From Chara braunii (lineage: Eukaryota; Streptophyta; Charophyceae; Charales; Characeae): a stretch of 36,029 bases of DNA. The translations under genes and the position numbers were made by a program. Each line of letters starts with the position of its first letter. The first letter of the stretch is position 1. This document shows positions 8,395 through 17,261 of the stretch, piece by piece. The stretch is from contig BFEA01000612.1 in assembly GCA_003427395.1 (NCBI GenBank), positions 604,398 to 640,426 of the forward strand, read 5' to 3'. Under the pieces are notes generated by a model, which was given only the letters and a program-made list of their open reading frames with translations, searched no databases and was not told the DNA's origin.

Positions 8395-8639
8395 CACCCC
8401 ACACGCCCCTGCAAGCTCAACGGCTACCGGTTGTGACCATTCATGGACCTCCCACAGTGAAAGACCTACAATGTTTGTGGTGCGGCGCGGCAGACTTCTA
8501 CACCAGGGCGTCGATGAAATGGGTGCCCTACGTGCATCACCGATGCTGACGCAGTCCTAAAAAATGAAAAGGACCTCCTGTAGTAGCATGTACGTTTCCT
8601 AAAATTGTGGCGTGTTAACGGGCACGACTCGAGGAAGTA

Positions 8640-9117
8640 CTGGTGGTTTAAGCCCCGGAGAAACTTACAAGACAATATTCTGTTCATCAATGAGACCACC
8701 GTACGCTTCACCATACAGAGGAAGCCATAGGCAACTGTCTTCCTTATTGATTTGAAAAAAGAAAAAAAAAAAAGAAAAAAGGAAAAAGAAAAAAGAAAAA
8801 AGAAAAAAGGAAAAAAGGAAAAAAAGAAAAGCGTATGACCATGTTGACTGGGACTTCCTTGACACGAGTTTGGTCAAAATGAACTCTGTTCTGGAAATGG
8901 GTAAAATACATTTCACAGAACAGCAACGGCCATCGTAGTAGCGACCGAACGTCTTGTCCACCCCCCCACTCCCTCCTCCTTTCCCCAAAGGTTGGTGAGA
9001 GAAGGTGATCCAATAGCCCCACTATTGTTTATCCTGGTGATCGAAGTGCTTGCACCCATCATCTTTGTTCTTGATCATTGCAAACCAAAAGAGAGCGATC
9101 CTGGTCCTAGGGGTTAA
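8640..9117 (+). pseudogene. LINE reverse transcriptase fragment (disrupted)
   Basis: Translation on the + strand shows landmarks of a non-LTR retrotransposon RT in the right order. First is RRNLQDNILFINE (from about 8658). Next is VFLIDLKK immediately before the A/G tract, with AYDHVDWDFL immediately after it; together they form RT motif A with its catalytic Asp. Then comes RLVREGDPIAPLLFILVIE (about 8990-9045), the block containing the usual QGDP-type motif. An in-frame stop lies at about 8728, between NILFINE and VFLIDL, and the A/G tract at 8761-8829 splits motif A. The catalytic YxDD box, endonuclease and remaining ORF are missing. Dead relic of a LINE, class otherwise unresolved. Confidence 0.75.
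8754..8830. repeat. A/G (polypurine) tract inside the LINE fragment
   Basis: A degenerate (AAAAAG)n-type tract lies between the codons for LKK and AYD of the RT motif A. The natural 'gaaaaaa' in that motif probably seeded slippage expansion, an inference from its position. Confidence 0.8.
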
Positions 9118-9239
9118 GATATCGGTTGTGGGCCCACCTAAAGATTACGTCGACCCCCTGGTGAACCCGGCAATTTAACGAACGACAAACTAGACAGGGG
9201 TTTCCACATCTATAGGCCGAAGATCTCTGGCCATAAAAC

Positions 9240-9370
9240 AATGCCATGATTGCCATCTCTTTTTTCTTTTTCTTTTCTTGTCTTTTTTTTTCTGCCATCG
9301 CTGCAGCTTTTTGGCATAGCCTTTTTTTTTTTTTTTTTTTCCATGCCATTGTTGCAGCTTTTATATATGG
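9240..9370. repeat. Pyrimidine tracts with a short direct repeat
   Basis: Two T-rich tracts separate direct repeats containing 'tgccat.g.tgcagctttt' at about 9293 and 9343. Frames here give poly-Phe or poly-Lys and are not coding. Confidence 0.7.
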
Positions 9371-9485
9371 TAAGATTTGCCTTCAACGGTCCCACCAAAG
9401 ACAGCACGCGCTCACGCCTCCGCGTTTTTACGAAAAAAATCACAATCTAGTGATATATATGGTATAAGGTGGGTAGCCTCGGACA

Positions 9486-9625
9486 TTATCACTCAATCCA
9501 GGGCTAGGGAGGGACTAGGCTCAATCGACCCAGGAGGAGAGATTAAGGCCTTGGTTATCACTCAATCCAGGGCTACAGAGGGACTAGGCACAATCGACCA
9601 GGGGACGAGATTAAGGCCTTGGTTT
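9486..9625. repeat. Two tandem ~70-bp repeats
   Basis: 'tatcactcaatccagggcta' and 'agagggactaggc.caatcgacc' followed by 'gagattaaggccttggtt' occur twice, starting at about 9486 and 9557. Confidence 0.8.
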
Positions 9626-9725
9626 TCGAATTCCACGACGTACGATTGCCAATCGGGAAACACCATCCCACGGGCGCCATCTGCCCTGATCCAGCTAGCA
9701 AGCCTGGCCCCATCAAACCTCCTCC

Positions 9726-10222
9726 AGCGCAGTCAACCCTGTGCACCCACTGCAATGGCTCATCGCAATGTACTATTCAGCACCCCCCCCCCCCCAATGG
9801 TCTAGCATAGGATACCCCGAAGAATCAGGCAAGGTGGGACCTACTACTGGACCGCATACGGCCCTGCTTGCAATTATGGAGGGAGAGGGTGCCCGACTCT
9901 AATGCAGTCAACCTTGTACACCCACTGGAATGGCTCACTGATTCACAAATGGACTATTCAGGCCCCCCGCCAAGATCTAACAGAGAAGATAACCCGAAGA
10001 ATCGGGTAAAGTGGGGCCCACTACTGGACCCCATGCGGCCCTACTCGCAATCGTGGAGGGAGAGGGGCCCTGCCTCCAGTGCAGTCAACCCTGTACGCTC
10101 ACTGCTATGGCTCACCGATTCACAAATGGACCTGTTCAGGCTCCCCTCCAAGATATAACAGAGAAAATACCCCAAAACATCGGGTAAGGTGGGGCCCACT
10201 ACTGGACCCCATCGGGCCCTAA
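9726..10222. repeat. Three tandem ~176-bp repeats
   Basis: 'cagtcaacc.tgta' starts at 9730, 9905 and 10082, spacing 175 and 177 bp. Each unit continues with 'cactg..atggctca', 'ggtaa.gtggg.cc.actactgga' and 'cc.cat..ggccct'. The length is close to one nucleosome repeat, as often seen in satellites, but only three copies are present. A C run interrupts the first copy at 9781-9794. Confidence 0.8.
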
Positions 10223-11287
10223 TCTTCATTTTACGAAGGGAAAGGATCCCGAAGAAAGATCCACTGCCTACTAGATGGCACAGGTCTGGCGACAACGCCC
10301 GTTTGGAAACGCCCATTTAGTGGACAAACATGGCATTCCCTTCTCCCCTCGTAGGGACTCCCGTTGGCAACCCTGGGTCGAGAAGGGGACGTATACTCCC
10401 ATTTGGGGTGAAAATGATTTGAAAGATGTTACACTCAACCTGTTTTCTGGGATGGGAAGGCATCGAAGTGGAAAACAGAGGCACAACTAAAAAATCCGCT
10501 GACGCACATAAACAATCCGGAGGGATAAATAAAAATGAAGCCCTTCAGGCGGCAGCCCTGTACCCCTTGTCTGGATCACAACCCTGAAAACCGGGCCCAC
10601 GATCCTGGGAAAAGGCTGGGTGGGCCCGGCATCGACCTTGCAGCTACCCATAACACTCATCTACCACCTGCAAACCTACACTCTACATCCGTAAGAAACA
10701 AAAAAAATAGGAACAACTTCGAACAAGTGTGGATGCAGCAGGTTTTAAACCCGAATGGGGAAAAAAATTCAAAAAAACTCATGCACAGGTGAAACAAATA
10801 GCCACCGAACTCAAGCGGGCGTGCGCAGGCAAAATCGATCTGTTGGACCTTTCTTTTCTTTTTCTCTTTTTTCCCCCCCTTTCCCATCTGACACCCCATG
10901 GCCCCCGCCTGTGCATGTCTCTATCGCGACCGCGGTGCATCCTTTGCCTTTTTGAGGGCCTGGTTGCACTACTCTCCATACGCCAAGTCTGGCGAGTAAT
11001 CGCCACACCGTCAACACAAGTTGTGGCGAGGCGAGTGTTTTTGGTTCCCCCACCTGTGCACGGCGGATTGTGGAGGGTGGTCCTCGGACCTCTCCACAAA
11101 ACAACTTTCTGGAGAGCGCACGGATTCACGAGTGGAGATCAGGCAGACAATTTTTTTTTAACTTTTCTGTAGAAGAAATATAGTGGCGAGTATTCAAGTG
11201 CAACCAGGCCTCCAACTCGACACGATTCTCATTTTCTTCACTCTCCACCCATCCGCCACGAATTGTGGCGAATGGCGAGTCGTGCAA
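10223..11287. other. Unassigned interval
   Basis: No gene, transposon end or long repeat was recognised in about 1 kb. Short features are 'cgccac' and 'gtggcg' inverted pairs near 11000-11030 and a 'cgccacgaattgtggcg' hairpin at about 11256-11272. Frames of up to 147 codons exist on both strands but have low-complexity segments and no recognisable domains. Confidence 0.4.
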
Positions 11288-11398
11288 CTACCATCTTCCC
11301 CCGAACATAACGCACCCTAAAAATGAATGTATACAAGCTATATTTCCGGCCAGATACGGCCAAAATAAGGGTGCGTTGTGTTCGGGGGAAGACGGTAG
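11288..11398. mobile_element. 111-bp foldback MITE, copy 2
   Basis: Same length and nearly the same sequence as 1110-1220, same orientation. The ends are ctaccatcttccc and gggaagacggtag, with TA just inside the outermost base at both ends, consistent with a TA target duplication. The internal part contains 'gaatgtatacaagctatatttccggccagatac' type sequence identical in both copies except for about two bases. Confidence 0.85.
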
Positions 11399-11511
11399 TA
11401 GATGTGAAAACACGACAACTTCGTTAGATTATTCATCCAAAAGAGTGATGTCAACAATCAAAAGGGGACAAGTGACATGAAAAACCCAAGACCAAACCAG
11501 TCGGGAGAGAG

Positions 11512-11575
11512 AGGAGAGGAAGAGAGAGAGAGAGAGAGGGAGAGAGAGGGAGAAGGAGAGAAAAAAAAGAAAGGC
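11512..11575. repeat. (GA)n microsatellite
   Basis: Imperfect GA repeat grading into an A-rich purine tract. Confidence 0.85.
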
Positions 11576-11848
11576 AGAAGAAAAGCATAATACGCAGATA
11601 TGAAAAGAGCCCGAACGCGACGAATATTCGTAAGATACATCAATGAAGCGCGGCGGTAGGACCCGACTACTTTCGGTTGGCCCGCCAACCAACTCTGTTC
11701 CGACATAAGCGTACTGCTTGCCCCAAACAAAAATTTAATAACTTCAAATGGATAAACCTTTTCCCACATTAGACATACCCCAGTGACAGAGGCTCTTCAG
11801 TGGCAAATCTATACGCAGGCAGATGTCTGCCAACCCCGGACTGAACAG

Positions 11849-11955
11849 TCTCTTTTTTTTCTTTCTTTTCTTTCTTTTCTTTTTTTTCTTTTTTTTCTTT
11901 TGAAGAACAACCCGACCGGATGCTAGGTGTGCCGATATGAGCAGACACACCTAGC
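11849..11955. repeat. T-rich tract and 10-bp hairpin
   Basis: A (TTTTC)n-like tract at 11849-11901 is followed by a perfect 10-bp inverted repeat (gctaggtgtg, 11922-11931; cacacctagc, 11946-11955) with a 14-nt loop. Confidence 0.7.
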
Positions 11956-12090
11956 ACCAACGGGGAGGCTCCATCGGACTGAACAGTCTCACAATCTGAT
12001 CTGAAACCACCAAGTACGTGGCCCCAGGCAACTGGAGAACCTTTTTTGAGCCTCTCTGAGAATTTGGGAGGCCAAGCGCCCTAGATAAAA

Positions 12091-12136
12091 CGAATCGGCG
12101 GGCGGCGGCGGGTGGTGGGCGGCGGGCGGCGGGCGG
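12091..12136. repeat. (GGC)n-like tract
   Basis: Imperfect 'ggcgggcggc' repeat, G-rich on the + strand. Confidence 0.85.
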
Positions 12137-12317
12137 CTTCCCAAAGGGGCCCGCAACCAATGGCTGGCATGTACTGGTGCTTGAAGGACCAAAAAGGTAA
12201 ATCATCCCCCCTGTGCTCCTACCCAAAAAGGGAAAGCCTACCCGAAGAGGCTAGCCAATATGGAACCTACCTTGCTGGACTGCCTGATGGTACCACAAAT
12301 ATGGAGAAGGCGAGGAC

Positions 12318-12370
12318 GGTGCGTGTCTCCAAGTGTGCCAAATGACACTGAATCTCTCCATGTTGTGCCA
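12318..12370 (-). repeat. Foldback-family relic abutting the 5' LTR
   Basis: 'gtgtgccaaatgacactgaat' matches the right arm of the element at 7507-7526. 'tccatgttgtgccagagg' matches the left flank of the element at 7606. The recognised LTR homology begins immediately after, at 12371, so the LTR was truncated by, or recombined with, a member of this family. Confidence 0.5.
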
Positions 12371-14676
12371 GAGGTTAGTGACTGTAGAGAGAAAGTTGGG
12401 TGCAGTCGAGAAGGTGATTGCACGCGTGGTCCAGGTCGCCTTCGACGGGTGAGGGGTGAGTCTGGGGCTATGCCCGCGAGCGAATCGAAATTTATAGTCG
12501 GTGTAGCATAATAGTAAGCAGGATGGGAGATAAGGAAGAAAGGAGGTGCGCGCGGAGGTCGGAGACGACGATGACGGAAGGGGAGTAGGAATGAAGGACA
12601 GTTGGCTCGGCCATTCTTTGGCCGCTTCTGACGAACTAAGCCGTGAGATCGGGGTTTCGACACAAGGCGAATCTAGTGGCGATGTTAGCTGGGAGGACAA
12701 AGTTTAGTCTTGGAGCAACGAGAAATGAGTGATGCGCGAGTAACCTTATTGGGTGTTGCGAGAACGGGTGAATCGAGGTGAGTATACCTATCCGGGTTCT
12801 AGCGGAAGATACATTCGATTATGTTTGAGTCTAAGGGAAGGAGCGAACACTGGGGTTGGAGGCTTACCTGTGGCAGGGGCGTCGCCCGTGTAATTAGAGG
12901 AAGCAGAGGGAGTGTATCCGGACGGGATCCAACAGAAGATTCCTCCAAGCTCACACTACTAAAAGCGGAAGCAGCTGGGAACAAATCACGAGATCGGAAC
13001 TTACCTGCCAGACGAAGGCTGATCACATCGCCCTCCTCGCGGAACAGCTCGTCGTTGACCCAGTCGGGGCGAAAGGTGGAGAGGCCGAACCACAGCGCTG
13101 AAGTCGTGTGCTAGTTGCCGACTTGCTGAATCTCCAATGGGATCGTTGCGCTGTGAAACTCTACTATTCTTACTATGGTTCGTCCGTCCCGAGAAAGTGA
13201 GAGGAACCATGCCCCCTCAGCCTGATGATGATCTGTCTGCGTAAGCGGTACTAGTGGCTGCACCTTAGCTATGAGCCAGCGCGCCGTTCCCCCAGCCGGA
13301 GGAAGTAGCTGAGGGTAGAATCGAGGGTGGAGACTCACCTGTTAGCTGGCGTGCTGCACTGGAGTGGTCTGTCAGACTATGTTGCGGCAGTTTGTTCCAA
13401 GGTGGGGGGATCACAGAGCTGTGGCCCCTAGGCCCACCTTTTAATTGTTGGGCTTTAACTGCGTGCTGGGTGCCGTAGTTCATCACCAAACAGATCTGTT
13501 GAAGTGAGACAACTGAGTTGCGACGGGCTACGAGGTAAGGAGAGAGAAAGGAGGCCCACCTGGCGCGCTCAGGGGTCGAGGTTTTCATGTATCGTTGTGT
13601 CTACTGCCTTCCTATCCGGATGCTGCTGCAGGTGTGTCAGGGTCTCTGCTGTTTGGGTCGGTGGCAGACACATTGTGTTTGAGCATTATAGTCCGGCGCC
13701 CGGAGCTGGTATGCTGGTATAGGCGGCTGTTGCAGACTGTTTTGGACATGCTGGTCGGATGCTGTGCGTTCTGCTGCTGTGCACTTTGTTGTTCGCTTAC
13801 AGCTGAGCTTCTTGCTACAGAAGTAGCTGAGCCTACTGTGAATTGTTGCGCTATTTCAAGAACGGCTGTTTGGGACCATGTAATTGCGGCGTACTGCTGC
13901 TCCTGTTGGCTGTGCGCTGGTGCTGCTTCTATTGATTGAGCGTGAACTGTTGTTGCGTCTGTGCACGAACTATTGCGGCCTGCTGCTGTGAGCGGTTGCA
14001 GCTGCTGCTGCTGGGTTCGTTTGACGGGGCATGAACAGCAGCTGTTGCTGGTTGACTGTGCGTGGTTGCTTTGTTCCATTAACTGTGCACACACGAACTG
14101 TTGTAGTTGTTGTTGGCCGTGCACGAGCGGCTGGCTGCCTGGCTGCACGAACAACTGATACCTTTGTTAACTGGGCATGAACGGCTGCTGCATATTACTG
14201 TATACAACTACTGATTGTTACAGGCTGCTATGCGGCGGCGATTAGTTTAAGGAGAGGTGCCTGACTGTGAAGGGGGTTGTTACAGCGACTCGGAAAGTCG
14301 TCAGGGAGTTGACTTTAGCAGTTGACTTCAGAGTTCGATCAAGCTGCTGCAGTTTGGCCATAATTGAGGGGCCCTCAAGGCAACAAGGCCCTCTCCTGGG
14401 AGTTGAGTTTGTACCTTTCTTGTATCTCGAGAGTCTCAGACCCCTCTATCTACCTTTGTAAGTTTAAGTCTAATCTTGTTCTGAGAGGAAGGCGTGAGGC
14501 GGGATTGCAACCCGTAAGACAGCAGCAAGGCCTACGTGGGAGGTTACCCCACCGATTGTGGGAGCTCTGCCGGAACTAAAGACGAGTTACGGAGGCAGGG
14601 AATTGTGAGGTAACTTTTCATCCCCTCTATAAACCCAGATTATAACCCCTATCAATATTACCTATTGCATCTTTGA
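12371..14676 (+). repeat. Left (unit-free) part of the 5' LTR
   Basis: About 2.3 kb, matching 29134-31523 almost throughout with scattered substitutions. It contains several 'cttacctg' and 'gtgagt' segments. No protein is supported: the longest frame (13612-14154, minus, Gln-rich) is broken in the 3' copy. Confidence 0.75.
13939..14195. repeat. Degenerate 'tgcacgaac..ctgctg' minisatellite
   Basis: The motif 'g.gcacgaactgttg' and variants recur about seven times (near 13940, 13961, 14027, 14087, 14119, 14143 and 14168) with irregular 20-65-nt spacing. CTG triplets between them make the frames Gln- or Cys-rich. The equivalent of the 3' LTR (about 30750-31010) carries the same kind of array with different detail. 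Confidence 0.5.
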
Positions 14677-14877
14677 CTGAATATATGGTGTGCGACCCTA
14701 CTTTGACCTTTGTTAGAGTTTCAGGACACTGAATCAGATCAAGTAAAGGAATGTTTGTTTAAGTTCAGTTTCAACTTATTCATTGTGTTATATCAGATTC
14801 TTAAAAGGAACTGCCACTGGGAAAGACAGGATGGAGGACTGATTTGCATGAGTTTTGACTGGGTGATTAAGCCTGGG

Positions 14878-15857
14878 AGGCCCCCATAAGTTTGGGGAGA
14901 CTCAGCGCTATGTTTACTTTGACTTGAGTGGCGCAACAAAGTCTGATTGCTCTGGTGGCTGAGAGGTCCCCATAAGTTTGGGGAGACCCATTGTTGTGGG
15001 TTTGCATGGAGGGTCAGACTGTTCTATAAGTTTAGGTGACCTAACTGCTCTAACTTGGGAGGGCTGACTGTGGATGACTTTTCGGGGACCAAGCACGTTC
15101 TGTAAGTTCAGGTGCCTTGGTTGCGTTGTTTATTTTGTGTTTTCCTCAGTTTCTTGTCCCTGAACGAGGAGGTTTGAGTTGTTCTATAAGTTTAGGTGGC
15201 TTAGCCTCTTCCTGTTTTATTTTGAGAAAATGAACTTGACAAAGAGCAGACTGTTCTGTAAGTTCAGGTGGTCCAGCCCAATGCCACGCACAACTTGAAT
15301 CACAGAGAAACGGATCAGGCAGGGAGTCAGACTGTTCTGAAAGTTCAGGTGGTCTGACTCGAAGTCCGCACATGCTGGAACCCATAGGTTATAATTTGGC
15401 TATACTTTATTATTATTCTATTTATGAACGAGCTAATCAGAACGAGCTAATCAGACTGTTCTATAAGTTTAAGTGGTCTGTCTATAGCCTATCACAACCT
15501 GAAGAGAGTACAACTAAGAGTATAACCGAAGGTAACTTGGGTCGGCTGAGCATTGTTTCTAAGATGAATGGCTCAGTCCTACGCCCACTTTGAAGATTAA
15601 GGTCAGAGAAATATATATAACTTGGTCAATTAAACAGTTCATGGCGACTAGAATGGTCTAGTCATATACCCAACAAAGAGAAAAGTTGTTGTGCCCTGTG
15701 TTTGTGTATACCTTGGCTAAATTGGGCTCATTCCATAAGTTTGGGTGGCCCGACTTTAGGCCCGGCTAGGGTAAGGTTCATTCCATAAGTTTGGGTGGCC
15801 CAACTTTAGGCCCGGCTAGGGTAAGGTTCATTCCATAAGTTTGGGTGTCCTGACCTT
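14878..15857 (+). ncRNA. Hairpin-module array in U1 (putative structured RNA)
   Basis: About eleven modules share a core TAAGTTYRGG, flanked by arms complementary to each other but different between modules. Examples: 15324-15360, gagtcagac and gtctgactc, 9 bp perfect; 15089-15120, ccaag and cttgg; 15724-15751, gggc and gccc; 15452-15480, cagac and gtctg; 15169-15208, gagg and cctc plus ttgagt and gcttag with three G-U pairs; 15823-15857, aaggt and acctt. Preservation of complementarity while sequence changes is the expected signature of selection on RNA (or single-stranded DNA) structure. Transcription itself is not shown by the sequence. Confidence 0.6.
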
Positions 15858-16157
15858 ATGCCTTATGAAAGCTGGGTATAACGGATTAAATCATTGAAAG
15901 ACTATGAACTATTGCCTTCCAAGTTGACCCGGGGATGGTGGGAGTACTTACCTTTGTGGTTGGCCTGCATGTGACTGAGCGAGGCTACTACTTGGTCTAC
16001 GTTTCAGTTTGATAGGTAGTTGCTTTAGTCGCTCGCGACGTGGTAGTGTCATAGGAGTTAGTTTCGATTCCTGCATTATCTTAGCTAAGTGTTTTTACTT
16101 AAATCAATTCTTGCATTTTCTGGGCTCTTTTGTTATACTTCGCTTTGTATATATTTT

Positions 16158-16447
16158 CGTAAGCTACTTTCTCTACGGGAAGCACTACCGAAATTTTTGC
16201 AAATTCAAGAAGATAATTAGCTTCTGGCTTTTCAAAGTTCAACATGTCTAAAGTTCATATGTGGCTTAGTAAAAATCTAGAAAGTCTCCCTTTCTAAAGA
16301 GGGTGCTGCCCAAATTTTGGCTAATTCAGGGAGTTGGACAAAATTGGACTTTGAAAGGTTAAAAGTCATTTATGTTTTCATATTTGGACTGATATAAAAT
16401 TTGGAAAGACACTTTTCCTACGGGAAGCGCTGCCGAAATTTTCTTAG
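16158..16447 (+). repeat. Second iterated motif, three copies per unit
   Basis: A block of the type 'ttctctacgggaagc.ct.ccgaaattt' occurs at about 16168, 16289 and 16410, at roughly 120-bp spacing. In the middle copy 'cgg' and 'ccg' are replaced by 'ggg' and 'ccc', keeping a short complementary pair. The same three-copy arrangement is seen in U2, U3 and U4. Confidence 0.6.
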
Positions 16448-16594
16448 TTTAAAAGAGATAGATTATATTTTGACAGGTGACGATTCTGGCGATTCACTTT
16501 GTATATGAGAGATTCTGCCAGAGTCTACTTTTGCTTTGGACACTGCTTAAAGGTAGATTCGAGCCTAGTTAATTAGGATGATTTTAAGGAGAAT

Positions 16595-16900
16595 GTGTTA
16601 CGAAGTTATATTCTTCATACACTTATGATTTTAACTTGGGGATTGGCCTCTCATGTGTTACAGGTCGTCTTGACCATTTGGTTAAGAATTTGGATTAGCT
16701 TCAAGTTAATGCTACGAGCATCATCTTCTGTTATCACTGATAAAAGATCGGTTGCTGATTCGTCATTCTACGACCCAATTTCCAACTCACCCTCCACACT
16801 CAACCTAAAAGGCTTTAGCCTTGGTGACTTTATTGTTTCGTTAAGATTTTCACCCGGACTTTTATTAAATGGTCATTTAACTAAGGTACTTAGTATTTAA
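16595..16900 (+). other. Short open frame conserved in all 2.6-kb units
   Basis: 101 codons. Its C-terminal half (SSVITDKRSVADSS... ending LLLNGHLTKVLSI) stays open without frameshift in U2 (19187-19462), U3 (21778-22050) and U4 (33552-33809). Upstream parts are stopped in U3 (TAG near 21757) and U4. The N-terminal half is hydrophobic, like a membrane segment. I recognise no domain. Recent common origin of the units could explain the open frame without coding. Confidence 0.25.
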
Positions 16901-17141
16901 TTCTGGGCGGTTGGACTCGAGATTGGGGCTTCCATGGCTAAAGCAACGGGTATGAGTGCAGGGAATGGTTGGGGTTGACTCCGTGTGGTGCGTGGGCTGT
17001 CGTTTGATTCGTTGATGTGATTGCAGGTAAGTTCTGTAGCCCACATTCTGGATTTTTGACTGTCTGCGATTAAATATATACATATGGTTGTGAAGAACCC
17101 TACTGAGATTGTGAGAAGCGATCGTCACACACTTACCCCCT

Positions 17142-17153
17142 CATATATGTATA
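17142..17153 (+). promoter_or_regulatory. TATA-like box in U1
   Basis: 'catatatgtata', 108-120 bp before the unit end, repeated at the same position in U2 (19704-19715), U3 (22214-22225) and U4 (34051-34062, catatatatata). Candidate LTR promoter element, judged only by sequence. Confidence 0.3.
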
Positions 17154-17261
17154 CGTAGGTGCACCTATGATGGGTGTTCGTGTGGCCTAAGGGGCCCCGT
17201 GTTAAAGCTTACTCAAAGGTTGGGACTGAGAGACATAAGGAAAATCCTTCCTTTTATCCGG

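Larger units (their letters stand above)
14677..17261 (+). repeat. 2.6-kb unit U1 (5' LTR)
   Basis: First of three tandem units, 2585 bp. It starts 'ctgaatatatggtgtgcg' and ends 'ccttttatccgg'. Inside, in order: the hairpin-module array (14878-15857), a conserved spacer, a second iterated motif (16158-16447), a short open frame (16595-16900) and a TATA-like box (17142-17153). U1 has an extra 50-bp iteration at 15731-15830 and lacks one hairpin module present in the other units. Confidence 0.9.

Noticed and set aside
7857-8549. 230-codon proline-rich open frame, plus several overlapping frames on both strands
   Set aside because: The region is a GC-rich minisatellite with a 50-nt C run; openness in multiple frames on both strands is compositional. 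No domain or start context supports a gene.
13612-14154. 180-codon glutamine-rich frame on the minus strand
   Set aside because: It results from CTG-rich degenerate repeats in the LTR. In the 3' LTR copy the equivalent frame is broken into short pieces, so there is no sign of coding constraint.
14878-15857. CRISPR-like regular array
   Set aside because: The short repeated core with variable flanks superficially recalls a repeat-spacer pattern. However, spacing is irregular, the variable parts pair with each other across the core, and the context is a eukaryotic LTR element.
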